IMG/VR virus record: IMGVR_UViG_3300031788_000066
Coordinates: 1 to 33,994 of that record
Source of the DNA: a virus
Reading direction: 5' to 3' (one strand)
DNA: 33,994 bases
Shown: positions 7,162 through 15,445 of the stretch, piece after piece
Layout of the letters: each line of letters begins with the position of its first letter
How positions within the stretch are numbered: the stretch's first letter is position 1
Notes under the pieces: generated by a model
The model's database searches: none
What the model was told of the DNA's origin: nothing
What the model saw: only the letters and a program-made list of their open reading frames with translations
Made by a program: the position numbers and the translations under genes

Positions 7162-8339
7162 CCCCTGATATCCTCGCGATCCTGATCACGGTTCGAGGTG
7201 CGCAGCTGGCTGTATCTGCCGTCAATGGCGTTACCGGTGCCTTAACGAGCGCGCAAGTTGCCGCTCGGGCGTTAATCCCAATTCTTCGCGCTTTGGCGGT
7301 TGCCGTCGTCTTTCTTGGCGCTTCGCTAAAGGCCGCTGGCGAGGACGAGTCGATGCGCCTTCAGCTTCAGGCGCTAACGCATGACGGCAGTATTGCGATG
7401 TCCCAGATACGGGCCATACGTGCTGAATCAGAACGCGGGTTGTTCGACAAGGAGGAACTTTTTCAAGCCAGAAAGATTTTTGATGAAACCGGCGCTTCGA
7501 TCAAGGAACTTTTGCCGCTATCAGAAGAGTTGGCCCTGCGATCCAACAAGGGCCTTGATGCTACGTCTCGGATTTTTGCGTCACTAGAAGGCGGCGGTAT
7601 CGCACGTCTTGGCGCCGTTCTTCGTTCTGCCGGTCTAACCGTCGATGCTTTGAGAGGCGCTGGACTTGATGTAACCAAGTCGTATCAGGTCAAGAGTTCC
7701 CCCCAGGAAACACTAAGGGTTCTCAAAGAGCTTCTAAGCAAAGATAGTCTTTCCGATGCGCTAGGCGGATCTCTGAACGCTAGTTCTAAGGGAGCAATCG
7801 CGGCATTAAAGGATCTGTTCAGAAGCATAGGTGACGGTCTTCTGCCGGTCATCAAGCCCGCACTTTACTTGCTAACAGGACTGCTGAAGACCTTCACATA
7901 TCTCAATGACATTACCCACGGATGGTTCGGGAACATCCTTCTTGCTGTGGGCGCGCTCAAGACGATCGGTGTTGTTCTGCCCATCATTGTCGATCTAGTC
8001 GACTGGTTTAAGGTTCTCGCATTCTGGGACGCGCTTTTGGTGGCGCTCAATAACCCTTGGGCTGCAATCGCAAATGCCATTGGCGCAGTCGTAACTGCCA
8101 TCAAGGCGCTTGCAAGCGCAGAAAAACTGGCTGCTGCATGGGCCGCAATCCTTGATGCGCTAGATGGAAACTGGGTCGCGCTTGGCGCGGGCGCTGCCGT
8201 AGCCGCTGCTGTAGGAATCGCTTGGCATTTTGGAAATGCTCAGGAGGGCGAGAAAGACGGTCCTGCCGCTGAGCGTCCACGTAGACGCTCCGACGTTGAG
8301 AATTTACTACAACGTCAACGGGCTAAGCAGTGGGCCTAG
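7158..8339 (+). CDS. Tape measure protein (short)
   Basis: Sets tail length and fills the tube lumen. The frame is open from 7134. The opening ITPDILAILITVRGAQLAVS has the look of a tape measure N-terminus, but no ATG, GTG or TTG occurs before a TTG at 7293. I place the start at ATA 7158, which overlaps the chaperone stop as ATAA, where ATGA would be expected; a conventional annotation would start at 7293. The product is 393 residues, with helical N-terminus, then hydrophobic helices (about residues 215-325, for example GWFGNILLAVGALKTIGVVL) and an Ala-rich end. By the general rule of about 0.15 nm per residue this predicts a short tail near 60 nm. Confidence 0.7.
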   Translation: MTPDILAILITVRGAQLAVSAVNGVTGALTSAQVAARALIPILRALAVAVVFLGASLKAAGEDESMRLQLQALTHDGSIAMSQIRAIRAESERGLFDKEELFQARKIFDETGASIKELLPLSEELALRSNKGLDATSRIFASLEGGGIARLGAVLRSAGLTVDALRGAGLDVTKSYQVKSSPQETLRVLKELLSKDSLSDALGGSLNASSKGAIAALKDLFRSIGDGLLPVIKPALYLLTGLLKTFTYLNDITHGWFGNILLAVGALKTIGVVLPIIVDLVDWFKVLAFWDALLVALNNPWAAIANAIGAVVTAIKALASAEKLAAAWAAILDALDGNWVALGAGAAVAAAVGIAWHFGNAQEGEKDGPAAERPRRRSDVENLLQRQRAKQWA

Positions 8340-8494
8340 AAACTAATGTAAGGCTCGCCGTAGTCGCCGTTTGTGAGCGCAAGAACAGTTGCGGTAATAA
8401 TTGCAAGCGCAAGCAGAATAACCACGGTATCGTGGCTGAGACGCCGATGCACGTGGTTTCTAGTCGGTATTGGTATCCTAAAGCCCGGTGGTAG
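8330..8494 (+). CDS. Small Cys-containing basic protein after the tape measure gene
   Basis: GTG at 8330 overlaps the last ten bases of the tape measure gene and opens a 54-codon frame to TAG at 8492-8494. The product contains CERKNSCGNNCKRK (spacing C-x5-C-x3-C) and ends in YWYPKARW. It would fill most of the otherwise empty space between two large tail genes. No family is recognised and the ribosome binding site is weak, so coding status is uncertain. The hairpin at 8422-8435 (CCACG, GTAT loop, CGTGG) lies inside it. Confidence 0.35.
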   Translation: MGLETNVRLAVVAVCERKNSCGNNCKRKQNNHGIVAETPMHVVSSRYWYPKARW

Positions 8495-8520
8495 CATACG
8501 CATCTAGGATATTTTAGCCC

Positions 8521-11136
8521 ATGCCAGATATTACGGTTCTTCTTAATTACCCTCGAAGTGAAAAGTATCATGCACCGTGGAGTGTCCTAAAGACAGCGCA
8601 CGGGATGTCGTTCTCATATCCTCAGAACGGAGTGTTCTTCAATACCGACACACTTGCGCCTTTTCTTTGGCAAGAACCAAATAGCGGAATCATCATAATC
8701 AAGCCAACATTCTTGACAGCAAAGCGATTTGATCCAGCTTACGTTTCTAAGACATGGTTGATTCCGACTAGCCTAAACTATGGTGGAACTGCCGCAGGCG
8801 GGAGACTTTTCACTTATTTTGGATCGACAGGCACCGACACCGCCGCGCAATCCGAATATGTGATGTCCAGTCCTAAGCTTACGACCATTACAGACACACG
8901 CACTGGATTGGCTGTTGACGGCAACCTTCAGAACTTTATCAACCGCGCTAACTACTCCGCTCAAAGTATGGTATGGAGCCTTCAAACGCAGGTCCAACTT
9001 GCCGCTAACCAGGCATGGTCATTTTTAATCGCTCCTAGCTCCATCCCTCCTGATTTCGCCGACACGTTCTTTATGATCGCGTTTGGAGGGAAATTCATCC
9101 TTGAGATCACCATGGCCGGAATTGCTTACATGTGGGGCGACGTTGACGGCAACGGCACCTACGTTCACATTGACACCTACGTGATGAGAGACGGCGGCGT
9201 GAACATGAACCAAGCCTTTCAGGTGTCCGTCATCCCGCTTTCTAAGCGATTCCTTAGTGTTAGTTTCACGCAAGCGACGGCACCAGGAGTTCACGGCAGG
9301 GCCTCGACTTATGCCAGCAAACCCGACAGTTTCTTGACCGTACTTCGCGGACAAGGCCCTCAGAATCCTGCCGACAACAACCTTGAGCCTCAGTGGGATG
9401 CAGGTCTGGCGCAATGGGTGAAATATCCAGCAGCGCCAATAACAATAGGACTCGTCAGCAACGATTTTGACTATCATTTCGTCATCGCAACCGGATATTT
9501 CCCTGGGTCTGCGACGGCTTACATGGCCAAGGAATATCCGCCTGAAAAGGCGACGTGGAGCGGGATTAACTATACAATCTCGTCATGTTATTACAACCAA
9601 TATGAAGCCGTAGGTGGCACACCGACCGCGATAGGTGTCATTCTGGTTGACCAAAACGGGACGCCGTATGATCCTGCTTCGGGAAATGCGCTTGTATCCG
9701 AAATAAGTCTTTCCCCTTCTTATCCCCTCCAGATCTACACCCCTGAAATTCACGCGTATGGCGTTAGCTACCCGCCATACGTTCAAACTCCGGACTGGAC
9801 GCCTATTGATGTCTCGGAGGACTGGCAACTAATTCGATTCATCCTTTCGACCGATCTAAATGCGCAACGCGTCGAGATGAAGTTGCTGCGAGACAATGAC
9901 TGGCTAAATCTCATGAAAATGGCGGGGCCATGCCGCATTTCGGCACTCAATAATAGCGGAGTATCCCAAGTGCTTTGCGACTTCTACGCAGAACGCCAGC
10001 AGCCGACCGTAGAGGGTTCAAATCAGCTTATCGTAGACCAGTTTGAAGGTCTTGACATGTGGGATCGACTGAATAACTCGCCGCTTCTCATCGAGACCGT
10101 ACTTGAAGGCGACCAAGTGGCAGTTCAGATACAGCAGGCAATTATAGACGCTGGATTCCTTTCGTCTGAGGTGTTCATAGACTATGCCGCGAGCCCAGAA
10201 CTAACGTCGATGACGTTCGGACTTTTAACCAATCCGAACGACATTTTGAGGCCGAATTCAGATACCTCGTGCGGTGACTTCATTCGTAATTGTGCCGAGA
10301 AAATAGGAGTCCAATTCTCTCCGCCGATTCGCGTTCGATGGGTTTCAAACGGGACCGGGGGAATGTGGTGGCGGATCTACCTTGGCCCGATTTACACCGT
10401 GAATACCGGCTACGCTCACGGCAATTGCCAGTTGCGATTCTTTCTCGACGACTCGCTGGTTTCAACCGACACGTACGGTAGCGATCAGGCTAGGTGGCAA
10501 GCTGGCGACTTCATTGTAGTCGGAAATGATGAGTGGACAGTTACCAGACCGATATTCAACGCGATCCTGGCGAGCGCGGCCAAGGGAGTGGACGGCAAAG
10601 AAGGGTCCGAAGTCCGCTACATACCCGCACCTGCCCGCGTGTTAAACGATCCGTCGTATATAGGATTCGAAGGAGGGGAGCGGATAAAGCAACTTGCGAC
10701 CGAGGAGCTTCAGATTTCCCAGACAGCAAATTCAGTCGAGGTGATCGCGCGGCAATACTATGAGCAGAATTACAATCTGAAACGATTGCGGCACCGCGAA
10801 TTTCCCGGCGAGTGGCAACCTGAAGTTGACGTTGATATGTTCGTTGCGATTATCGGCGTTGCTCCTTTTGATAACTCGACAATGGGATACAGCGCGGGAG
10901 ATCCGATCAGTTACGGCGCTTATCGAATTGAGCATATAGACACCGAGATACGCCATGATTTCACCGTCGAGGGCTCCGCTTCGTCGCGTTGGGAGTGGGA
11001 GGGATCATACACTTTGACTTATGTCGGGCCGTACACTGATGCAGGTTTCACAATTAACGGAACAGTAACGCCGCTCAAGATGTGGACGTCTGCGGCAAAT
11101 CTGCCCGATGATTACGACTTGCCAGCGAACTGGTAG
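8521..11136 (+). CDS. Large tail-tip / central hub protein
   Basis: An 871-residue beta-rich protein directly after the tape measure gene, in the place of the siphophage distal tail and hub genes. The N-terminal half (about 1-430) is lectin-like or distal-tail-like beta sequence with many aromatic residues. Around residues 440-560 the pattern ILSTDLNAQRVEMKLLRDND, then EGLDMWDRLNNSPLL, then helices with VAVQIQQAIIDAGF suggests the gp27/gpJ-like hub fold. The C-terminal part continues with beta strands (VEVIARQYYEQNYNLKR). It may combine the roles of distal tail protein and hub, because no separate distal tail gene is seen. The assignment rests on position and general pattern. Confidence 0.6.
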   Translation: MPDITVLLNYPRSEKYHAPWSVLKTAHGMSFSYPQNGVFFNTDTLAPFLWQEPNSGIIIIKPTFLTAKRFDPAYVSKTWLIPTSLNYGGTAAGGRLFTYFGSTGTDTAAQSEYVMSSPKLTTITDTRTGLAVDGNLQNFINRANYSAQSMVWSLQTQVQLAANQAWSFLIAPSSIPPDFADTFFMIAFGGKFILEITMAGIAYMWGDVDGNGTYVHIDTYVMRDGGVNMNQAFQVSVIPLSKRFLSVSFTQATAPGVHGRASTYASKPDSFLTVLRGQGPQNPADNNLEPQWDAGLAQWVKYPAAPITIGLVSNDFDYHFVIATGYFPGSATAYMAKEYPPEKATWSGINYTISSCYYNQYEAVGGTPTAIGVILVDQNGTPYDPASGNALVSEISLSPSYPLQIYTPEIHAYGVSYPPYVQTPDWTPIDVSEDWQLIRFILSTDLNAQRVEMKLLRDNDWLNLMKMAGPCRISALNNSGVSQVLCDFYAERQQPTVEGSNQLIVDQFEGLDMWDRLNNSPLLIETVLEGDQVAVQIQQAIIDAGFLSSEVFIDYAASPELTSMTFGLLTNPNDILRPNSDTSCGDFIRNCAEKIGVQFSPPIRVRWVSNGTGGMWWRIYLGPIYTVNTGYAHGNCQLRFFLDDSLVSTDTYGSDQARWQAGDFIVVGNDEWTVTRPIFNAILASAAKGVDGKEGSEVRYIPAPARVLNDPSYIGFEGGERIKQLATEELQISQTANSVEVIARQYYEQNYNLKRLRHREFPGEWQPEVDVDMFVAIIGVAPFDNSTMGYSAGDPISYGAYRIEHIDTEIRHDFTVEGSASSRWEWEGSYTLTYVGPYTDAGFTINGTVTPLKMWTSAANLPDDYDLPANW

Positions 11137-11146
11137 TTCTAACGGG

Positions 11147-11177
11147 TTCAGTCTAAACCGTGACGGGTTGTGATAAT
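11147..11177 (+). promoter_or_regulatory. Possible promoter with extended -10
   Basis: TGTGATAAT (11169-11177) is an extended -10 element (TGn plus GATAAT). Upstream TTCAGT (11147-11152) could be a poor -35 at 19-base spacing. It lies in the 73-base gap after the hub gene and before two small genes, so it could transcribe them separately from the late operon. Confidence 0.35.
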
Positions 11178-11194
11178 ATCTGCCTACGTTCAAG

Positions 11195-11204
11195 CAAACG
11201 TTTG
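11195..11204. promoter_or_regulatory. 10-bp perfect palindrome CAAACGTTTG, possible operator
   Basis: Self-complementary site between the possible -10 element (11172-11177) and the ATG at 11210. It may be a repressor site or form part of the 5' leader. Confidence 0.3.
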
Positions 11205-11209
11205 GAGTT

Positions 11210-11389
11210 ATGAGGGTCGGACTGGTGAGCCTGTTTAGGCGAAACGCGCCGGTCACGAATTGCGCCACAGTTGAGGCGCGGAGGGAGGCAGTCATCAGCG
11301 CGGGAATCATTGATCAGTTGACGGACTCGCCAAAAGAGCGGTTACTAAGAATTAGCCTTGAGGTTAGCGATCCACGCAATGCATTCTAA
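11210..11389 (+). CDS. Small protein, SLFR-motif pair member 1
   Basis: A 59-codon frame with GGAG two bases upstream of ATG, which is close for a ribosome binding site. The product begins MRVGLVSLFRRNAPVT and continues as a charged helix (SPKERLLRISLEVSDPRNAF). Its first 16 residues resemble those of the next small gene, and the DNA there is also alike, so the pair probably arose by duplication. Function unknown. The possible private promoter upstream suggests accessory genes set into the tail operon. Confidence 0.5.
   Translation: MRVGLVSLFRRNAPVTNCATVEARREAVISAGIIDQLTDSPKERLLRISLEVSDPRNAF
11231..11248 (+). repeat. Imperfect 18-base direct repeat, copy 1
   Basis: CTGTTTAGGCGAAACGCG at 11231-11248 matches CTGTTTAGGGCAAACGCG at 11429-11446 at 16 of 18 positions. 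Both encode LFR-x-NA in the two neighbouring small genes. Confidence 0.6.
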
Positions 11390-11407
11390 TTTAGCAAGGA
11401 AACAACA

Positions 11408-11572
11408 ATGATCAAAAAACTACTGAGTCTGTTTAGGGCAAACGCGACCGCGACCGTTATTGTTCACGAATCGTCGGATGAGGTGAAAATAGAGCGCAAC
11501 GATGATGGCGCATTATCGGCGAAAGATATATCCACAATCCTCCTATCAAAGCGAGCCAAAGCATTTAAGTAA
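11408..11572 (+). CDS. Small protein, SLFR-motif pair member 2
   Basis: A 54-residue product with a good ribosome binding site (AAGGA at 11396-11400, seven bases before ATG). It starts MIKKLLSLFRANATAT, resembling the start of the previous small gene, then a hydrophilic part (SSDEVKIERNDDGALS) and a basic helix (ISTILLSKRAKAFK). The N-terminus could be a short amphipathic membrane-binding or targeting helix. Function unknown. Confidence 0.6.
   Translation: MIKKLLSLFRANATATVIVHESSDEVKIERNDDGALSAKDISTILLSKRAKAFK
11429..11446 (+). repeat. Imperfect 18-base direct repeat, copy 2
   Basis: Second copy of the repeat described at 11231-11248, inside the second SLFR-motif gene. Confidence 0.6.
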
Positions 11573-11812
11573 ATGAGGTCTACCGATTTTGAATACGCAA
11601 AGCAGTCAGAAGGCAAGCTTCGGCATCACCAAAACGTAGCGGGCGAGAGATCCCCGTACACCCGGGGGAAGGCGCTTGCACAACTGATAAACGTCGAACA
11701 ACTTCCGAAGTCGACGTATCTGAATATGGCGTATACGACAGGCACAGCACAGCCAGTTTTTTTCTTCGTTGCGGGATATTCCCGGGTTGATGGCCCTGAC
11801 GTGGTGCGCTAA
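11573..11812 (+). CDS. Doubtful 79-codon reading frame
   Basis: The ATG directly follows the TAA of the previous small gene. The product is hydrophilic at first, then reads MAYTTGTAQPVFFFVAGYS from residue 52. M-A-(Y/F)-T-T-G-T-A is a common beginning of phage tail proteins, so either an internal ATG at 11726 is the true start of a short remnant, or this is a decayed gene. No family is recognised and there is no ribosome binding site at either ATG. The opposite strand is open over the same stretch, which weakens the evidence. Confidence 0.3.
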   Translation: MRSTDFEYAKQSEGKLRHHQNVAGERSPYTRGKALAQLINVEQLPKSTYLNMAYTTGTAQPVFFFVAGYSRVDGPDVVR

Positions 11813-11840
11813 TCAAATCACGGGCGGTGCGGGTCCATTT

Positions 11841-12146
11841 TTAATTGTTTAACGTGAAACAATTGCCGGTTGCAGGCGAGCGACCGGCTTGGCCGGGTCA
11901 GTGTCTCCGTGACGTGGATCATGCGATTCTCGGCGCAACGCGCTCCGAAACGTTTGCCCTCACGAATCGACTCCGGTCGATTGTGAACTATAGCCCTTCA
12001 TAAACAATATTATCGGAGCCCTGGTTCGTGGGTTCAGATAATATTTATTATGACAGGGCGAACTTGTCATTGCCGAGGCCCACCAAACCGGTTGCCGCGA
12101 ACCGGCTCCTGGTAAGGTACAAACAACTTGGAACGAAGCGACAAGT
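11841..12146 (+). ncRNA. Strongly structured non-coding region, candidate structured RNA
   Basis: All three forward frames are stopped. Many stems can be drawn: 11843-11850 with 11857-11864 (8 bp perfect); 11865-11870 with 11883-11888, competing with 11884-11888 pairing 11892-11896; 11932-11936 with 11940-11944; 11961-11971 with 11976-11985, closed by the stable tetraloop C(TCCG)G; 12006-12014 with 12037-12045 (9 bp perfect) continuing after one mismatch as 12016-12021 with 12030-12035. Last, a long bulged hairpin: 12062-12068/12140-12146 (7 bp), 12073-12077/12127-12131, 12082-12085/12110-12113, and 12088-12093/12100-12105. The TGTCA at 12065-12069 can instead pair with TGACA at 12051-12055. 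The region ends next to the start of the large receptor-binding gene. Strand is assumed from transcription. Confidence 0.5.
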
Positions 12147-12342
12147 ATGGCGACATGAGGCATAAGGTGACGACATCCCAGTAAACGGACTCATAGCTAG
12201 TTGGACGCCTCTTCACGTCCAACTTGGAATCACAAATTGTTGTGACTCGATTCTCCAGAGTATTTGGACACCGGACTCGGTAGATATCAACTACTGGCAG
12301 ATCGAGTGCGCATCGGTTCCTACAGGAGGCGGTACGTGGTCG

Positions 12343-15300
12343 GTGCAGATTACCGAGGTCAACGCATACGGACCAACCGGAGGATATCTTAACCTACCCT
12401 TCGGCGGCCTCAGCTATTCCGGGTCTGGCACTTCTGTAACGTGCGATCTCTATTTCAACAATTGGAAGGTTTACGGCACTAATAATGCTAAATGGTATGT
12501 CGTCTGGGACTCGCTCAGCGTCTACGTCAACGGGTCGCTTATGGCAACATTATCGGGAAACAACGTCACATCTGACGCGCTAGGTCCTAGCTGGGTGCCT
12601 ATATTTTCCGGCATCGTGCAGTTTACGGGTAATGGGCAAGTTAATTATTCCTCTTCGGTTTTCGGAGGCTGGCGTTATCAGGTAGCAGGTACGTGGTACT
12701 CAGCGCCAGTCGCAGGGCTTCCACCGATAGCGGATGCACCATTGAGCGGCCCAGGAGTGTACTACTCGATACCACCGGTTTATGGAACCTTTACGGCTCC
12801 ATTTGGTCTGGCTGCTGCGGGTGTTGTCGTCACCAGTTCCACTTATGGAACTCAGATGCAGGTTAGCAATATCGCGGGCACACCGATCAAAACGCAGTCG
12901 GGAACCTTCGTGATGATTCCAAACCTGCCAAAGTCGATTAACCGCCTCAATTCGGATTATGGGGCCACATTCTGGCGATATGCGGTTCCGCAGGTGCAAG
13001 CGTCATCAACACGGACATTCAGCGAGATAAAAGTGCCTGTTTCTGCGGGATGGCACGCTAGTTCAAGTGCTACAACCAACGTAGTCAGTCGTGCGGGTAC
13101 GGGCAGCTACGAGGTCGGACCAACCGTTTCGCCTATCGAATCTCAGTTCTTGCTTCCCAGCTACTGTCTAGGCCAAGTCAGCAACTACGAGCAACTAATT
13201 ATTACGGTGATCGATGGGGTTGTCGTAGCCAGCAACCAGGAGATATTAAACACTGACTACGCGGTGTCTATGGATTCCGTGACCGGCTCAGAGTCGTGGT
13301 CTAGCGGTGCTTATCCTGTTGCACCTTACATGAGCCACGCTGACATTAGGTGCAACTATTTCAACTCGTGCGTTTGTAACCCTCATTGGTCGATTGGGTA
13401 TTACACCGGGCCTTGGAACCTTGAGGGCGCACCGACGACGTGGGAGACCTATTGGGGGTTCATCCGCGAACAGTTCATGTCAGCGCAGGGAAGGCGCAAT
13501 CATATCGTTTCGTGCCCACTAGAGACGAGCGGTTACACTCCATTTTTGGACACCTATTTCCAGAGTCCGACAGGCTACGGTATGCGGTGGATTGGCGTTT
13601 CAAGGTGGCAGACGGACACAGTTTCCCCTTTAAGCAGCTTAACCCCGGATTCGTCATCGTCGCCCAATTGGAGTGTGGTTAGCGGTTCGTGTTCGCTCGC
13701 TTTCGGTGGGACTGTCACAGTCACCCCGATATCATCGGTTTGCTCTTTCCGATTGGCGCTGGAATCGTTCGATTACAGCCCGTTCATGTACGCTCAGATT
13801 TGCCAGTCTATTTTGCTGAACTGGCCCGCAACGAACATCACTACAGCTCAGGTTTATGTCGTTTCGTCTGACGGCACCACACAAACCCTTTTGGAAGTGA
13901 GCCCGTCGGACGGATTCACAACCCCAGCACATACCTACAATTTCCCTCAAGTTCTCGACGCGAAATATGCAGGATCGTGGGGCATTGACAACGGGTACGG
14001 CGTTGTATCCGACACCGGAACGGATTACGCCGCAGGTGGCATGTCTGCGTCGATCATGGGCAGTCCCACTCAGGCAGTTGGATTTGAAATGGAGTTGGGT
14101 CGGCAAGGTGCTTATCTGCTATTCGTCTTCACGCCAACTTCGACGGGAACGACCTTCCAAATTGATTACCCTCAGTTCAACGCGGCCACATCGAAGTTGT
14201 TGCTCCAAGAGAATGGGCAGCTCGCAGATGTCCTATACGCGAACGGGCCAGCTATTCGGCTAGGTAACCACGTTTGGTACAACGGATCGTTTAATGATCC
14301 GCCGTCTAACAGTGGGCTCGGATACAAAGGAACCGTCATCGACTGGCTTGCCGACAAACGCGGATTGTTCTTGGGAGTCACCCCCACCGGTGGCACTCCC
14401 AGTCTGACAACCGAATGCACACAACTTTACGACGCATTTGAAGGGCAATCGATCGGGCAGGTAGACGACGATTCGAATTACTTTTTGCTCCCGGCAGATC
14501 CGTTGCACCCGAACGAATCGGTCTATAAATCCGCTTTGGTTAACTCATGGTCAGAGGTCCCGCCAATGTGCGGGTACCCAACCTTTAACCGCAGTGCGGC
14601 TACATGGCTACCTGCGGCTAGCCTTTGCCAAAGTTCGTGGAGTTGGGTTCAAGTGCCGAGGCGGTTGACCTCAGCAGCCACAAGGGCTGACCTATTTGCG
14701 CCGGACGGCGTGACGATGCTAACAAGCCTTTCATCACTCACGATTGACGGATGGTACGTTACCGAATCGAGCCCTATCATCACAAACACGGAGTCACCTA
14801 ACTTCTGGATTATTACGGTAGCGGCGGGAAACAAGAAGTGGGCCAAAGTCACGCCTTGGCATGGATGGTTCAGCCTATTGACTGTTGGCGCTCCTGCGGA
14901 AGTCGATCTTGCGTGCGATTCTAACGGTATTGTCTATCGGTGCCTTTCCGATGGTTCGCAAATCCTACTACTAAGATTCAACTTTGCCGACGTCAACGAT
15001 ATGTTCACCGCGTTCACGCCGACTAGCAGTGCTCCAACTACGTGCAATAATGCAAGCATAGCTTGCGGTCCCACCAACAAGCTTCTAATCGTTTTTGACG
15101 ATGGCACAACTACTTGGATTATCCGGTCGACCAACGCGGGGCAAACGTGGAGCGCACCGATGAGTGTGGCACCCGGGACGTGGCCAGAACCGGCCATTGA
15201 TGCAATTTCAGCAACTCAGTTTGTCGCTATTTCAGACGGCGCAAACTACAACTGTTGGCGCATGACTACTAGCGACGCTTCCTTTTCGAATGTCGGCACG

Positions 15301-15441
15301 ATATGCGCCGGGTCAGGAGCAAAGGTTGGCCTTACGGTTCGCCAGTCCGTGAAACGAGAACTAATATTCGAAATATCAATCGCTGGCACCGTCCAAAGGT
15401 ACATATCGTACAATATGGGCGTGAACTGGAACGCGAGCTAA
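12343..15441 (+). CDS. Receptor-binding / tail fibre protein with sialidase-like Asp-box repeats
   Basis: A protein of at least 1032 residues, rich in Ser, Thr, Gly and aromatic residues, as in tail fibres and spikes. Near the C-terminus, STNAGQTWSAP and SYNMGVNWNAS fit Asp-box (BNR) repeats of the S-x-(D/N)-x-G-x-x-W type, in strands such as IVYRCLSDGSQILLLRFNF, suggesting a sialidase-like beta-propeller at about residues 830-1032. GTG 12343 is the first ordinary start codon, but coding-like sequence continues upstream in frame to 12166 (for example LIASWTPLHVQLGITNCCDS), just after the structured region. The true start is therefore upstream and non-standard, or a base is missing near 12176-12179. 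Likely role: binding host surface glycans. Confidence 0.7.
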   Translation: MQITEVNAYGPTGGYLNLPFGGLSYSGSGTSVTCDLYFNNWKVYGTNNAKWYVVWDSLSVYVNGSLMATLSGNNVTSDALGPSWVPIFSGIVQFTGNGQVNYSSSVFGGWRYQVAGTWYSAPVAGLPPIADAPLSGPGVYYSIPPVYGTFTAPFGLAAAGVVVTSSTYGTQMQVSNIAGTPIKTQSGTFVMIPNLPKSINRLNSDYGATFWRYAVPQVQASSTRTFSEIKVPVSAGWHASSSATTNVVSRAGTGSYEVGPTVSPIESQFLLPSYCLGQVSNYEQLIITVIDGVVVASNQEILNTDYAVSMDSVTGSESWSSGAYPVAPYMSHADIRCNYFNSCVCNPHWSIGYYTGPWNLEGAPTTWETYWGFIREQFMSAQGRRNHIVSCPLETSGYTPFLDTYFQSPTGYGMRWIGVSRWQTDTVSPLSSLTPDSSSSPNWSVVSGSCSLAFGGTVTVTPISSVCSFRLALESFDYSPFMYAQICQSILLNWPATNITTAQVYVVSSDGTTQTLLEVSPSDGFTTPAHTYNFPQVLDAKYAGSWGIDNGYGVVSDTGTDYAAGGMSASIMGSPTQAVGFEMELGRQGAYLLFVFTPTSTGTTFQIDYPQFNAATSKLLLQENGQLADVLYANGPAIRLGNHVWYNGSFNDPPSNSGLGYKGTVIDWLADKRGLFLGVTPTGGTPSLTTECTQLYDAFEGQSIGQVDDDSNYFLLPADPLHPNESVYKSALVNSWSEVPPMCGYPTFNRSAATWLPAASLCQSSWSWVQVPRRLTSAATRADLFAPDGVTMLTSLSSLTIDGWYVTESSPIITNTESPNFWIITVAAGNKKWAKVTPWHGWFSLLTVGAPAEVDLACDSNGIVYRCLSDGSQILLLRFNFADVNDMFTAFTPTSSAPTTCNNASIACGPTNKLLIVFDDGTTTWIIRSTNAGQTWSAPMSVAPGTWPEPAIDAISATQFVAISDGANYNCWRMTTSDASFSNVGTICAGSGAKVGLTVRQSVKRELIFEISIAGTVQRYISYNMGVNWNAS

Positions 15442-15445
15442 GACT

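Noticed and set aside
8323-8571. Minus-strand frame of 82 codons between tail genes
   Set aside because: Opposite to all neighbours, overlaps two forward genes, no ribosome binding site.
11930-11955. Hammerhead ribozyme core (CGAAAC after a hairpin)
   Set aside because: The CTGANGA element that must precede the stem is absent.
12062-12146. 85-base element closed by a 7-bp stem, like a tRNA
   Set aside because: No T-arm (GGTTC-type loop next to the closing stem), no 7-base anticodon loop, and no CCA on either strand.
11960-12163. Minus-strand frame of 67 codons
   Set aside because: Runs against the late operon, overlaps the hairpins, and has noise-like composition.
11813-12170. Group I intron interrupting the receptor-binding gene
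   Set aside because: Size fits and flanking frames are odd, but I found no P7 pair (GACTA/TAGTC type), no matching core elements and no clear P1 with a U-G pair at an exon border.
13732-14106. Minus-strand frame of 124 codons inside the receptor-binding gene
   Set aside because: Antisense shadow of strongly coding-like forward sequence.
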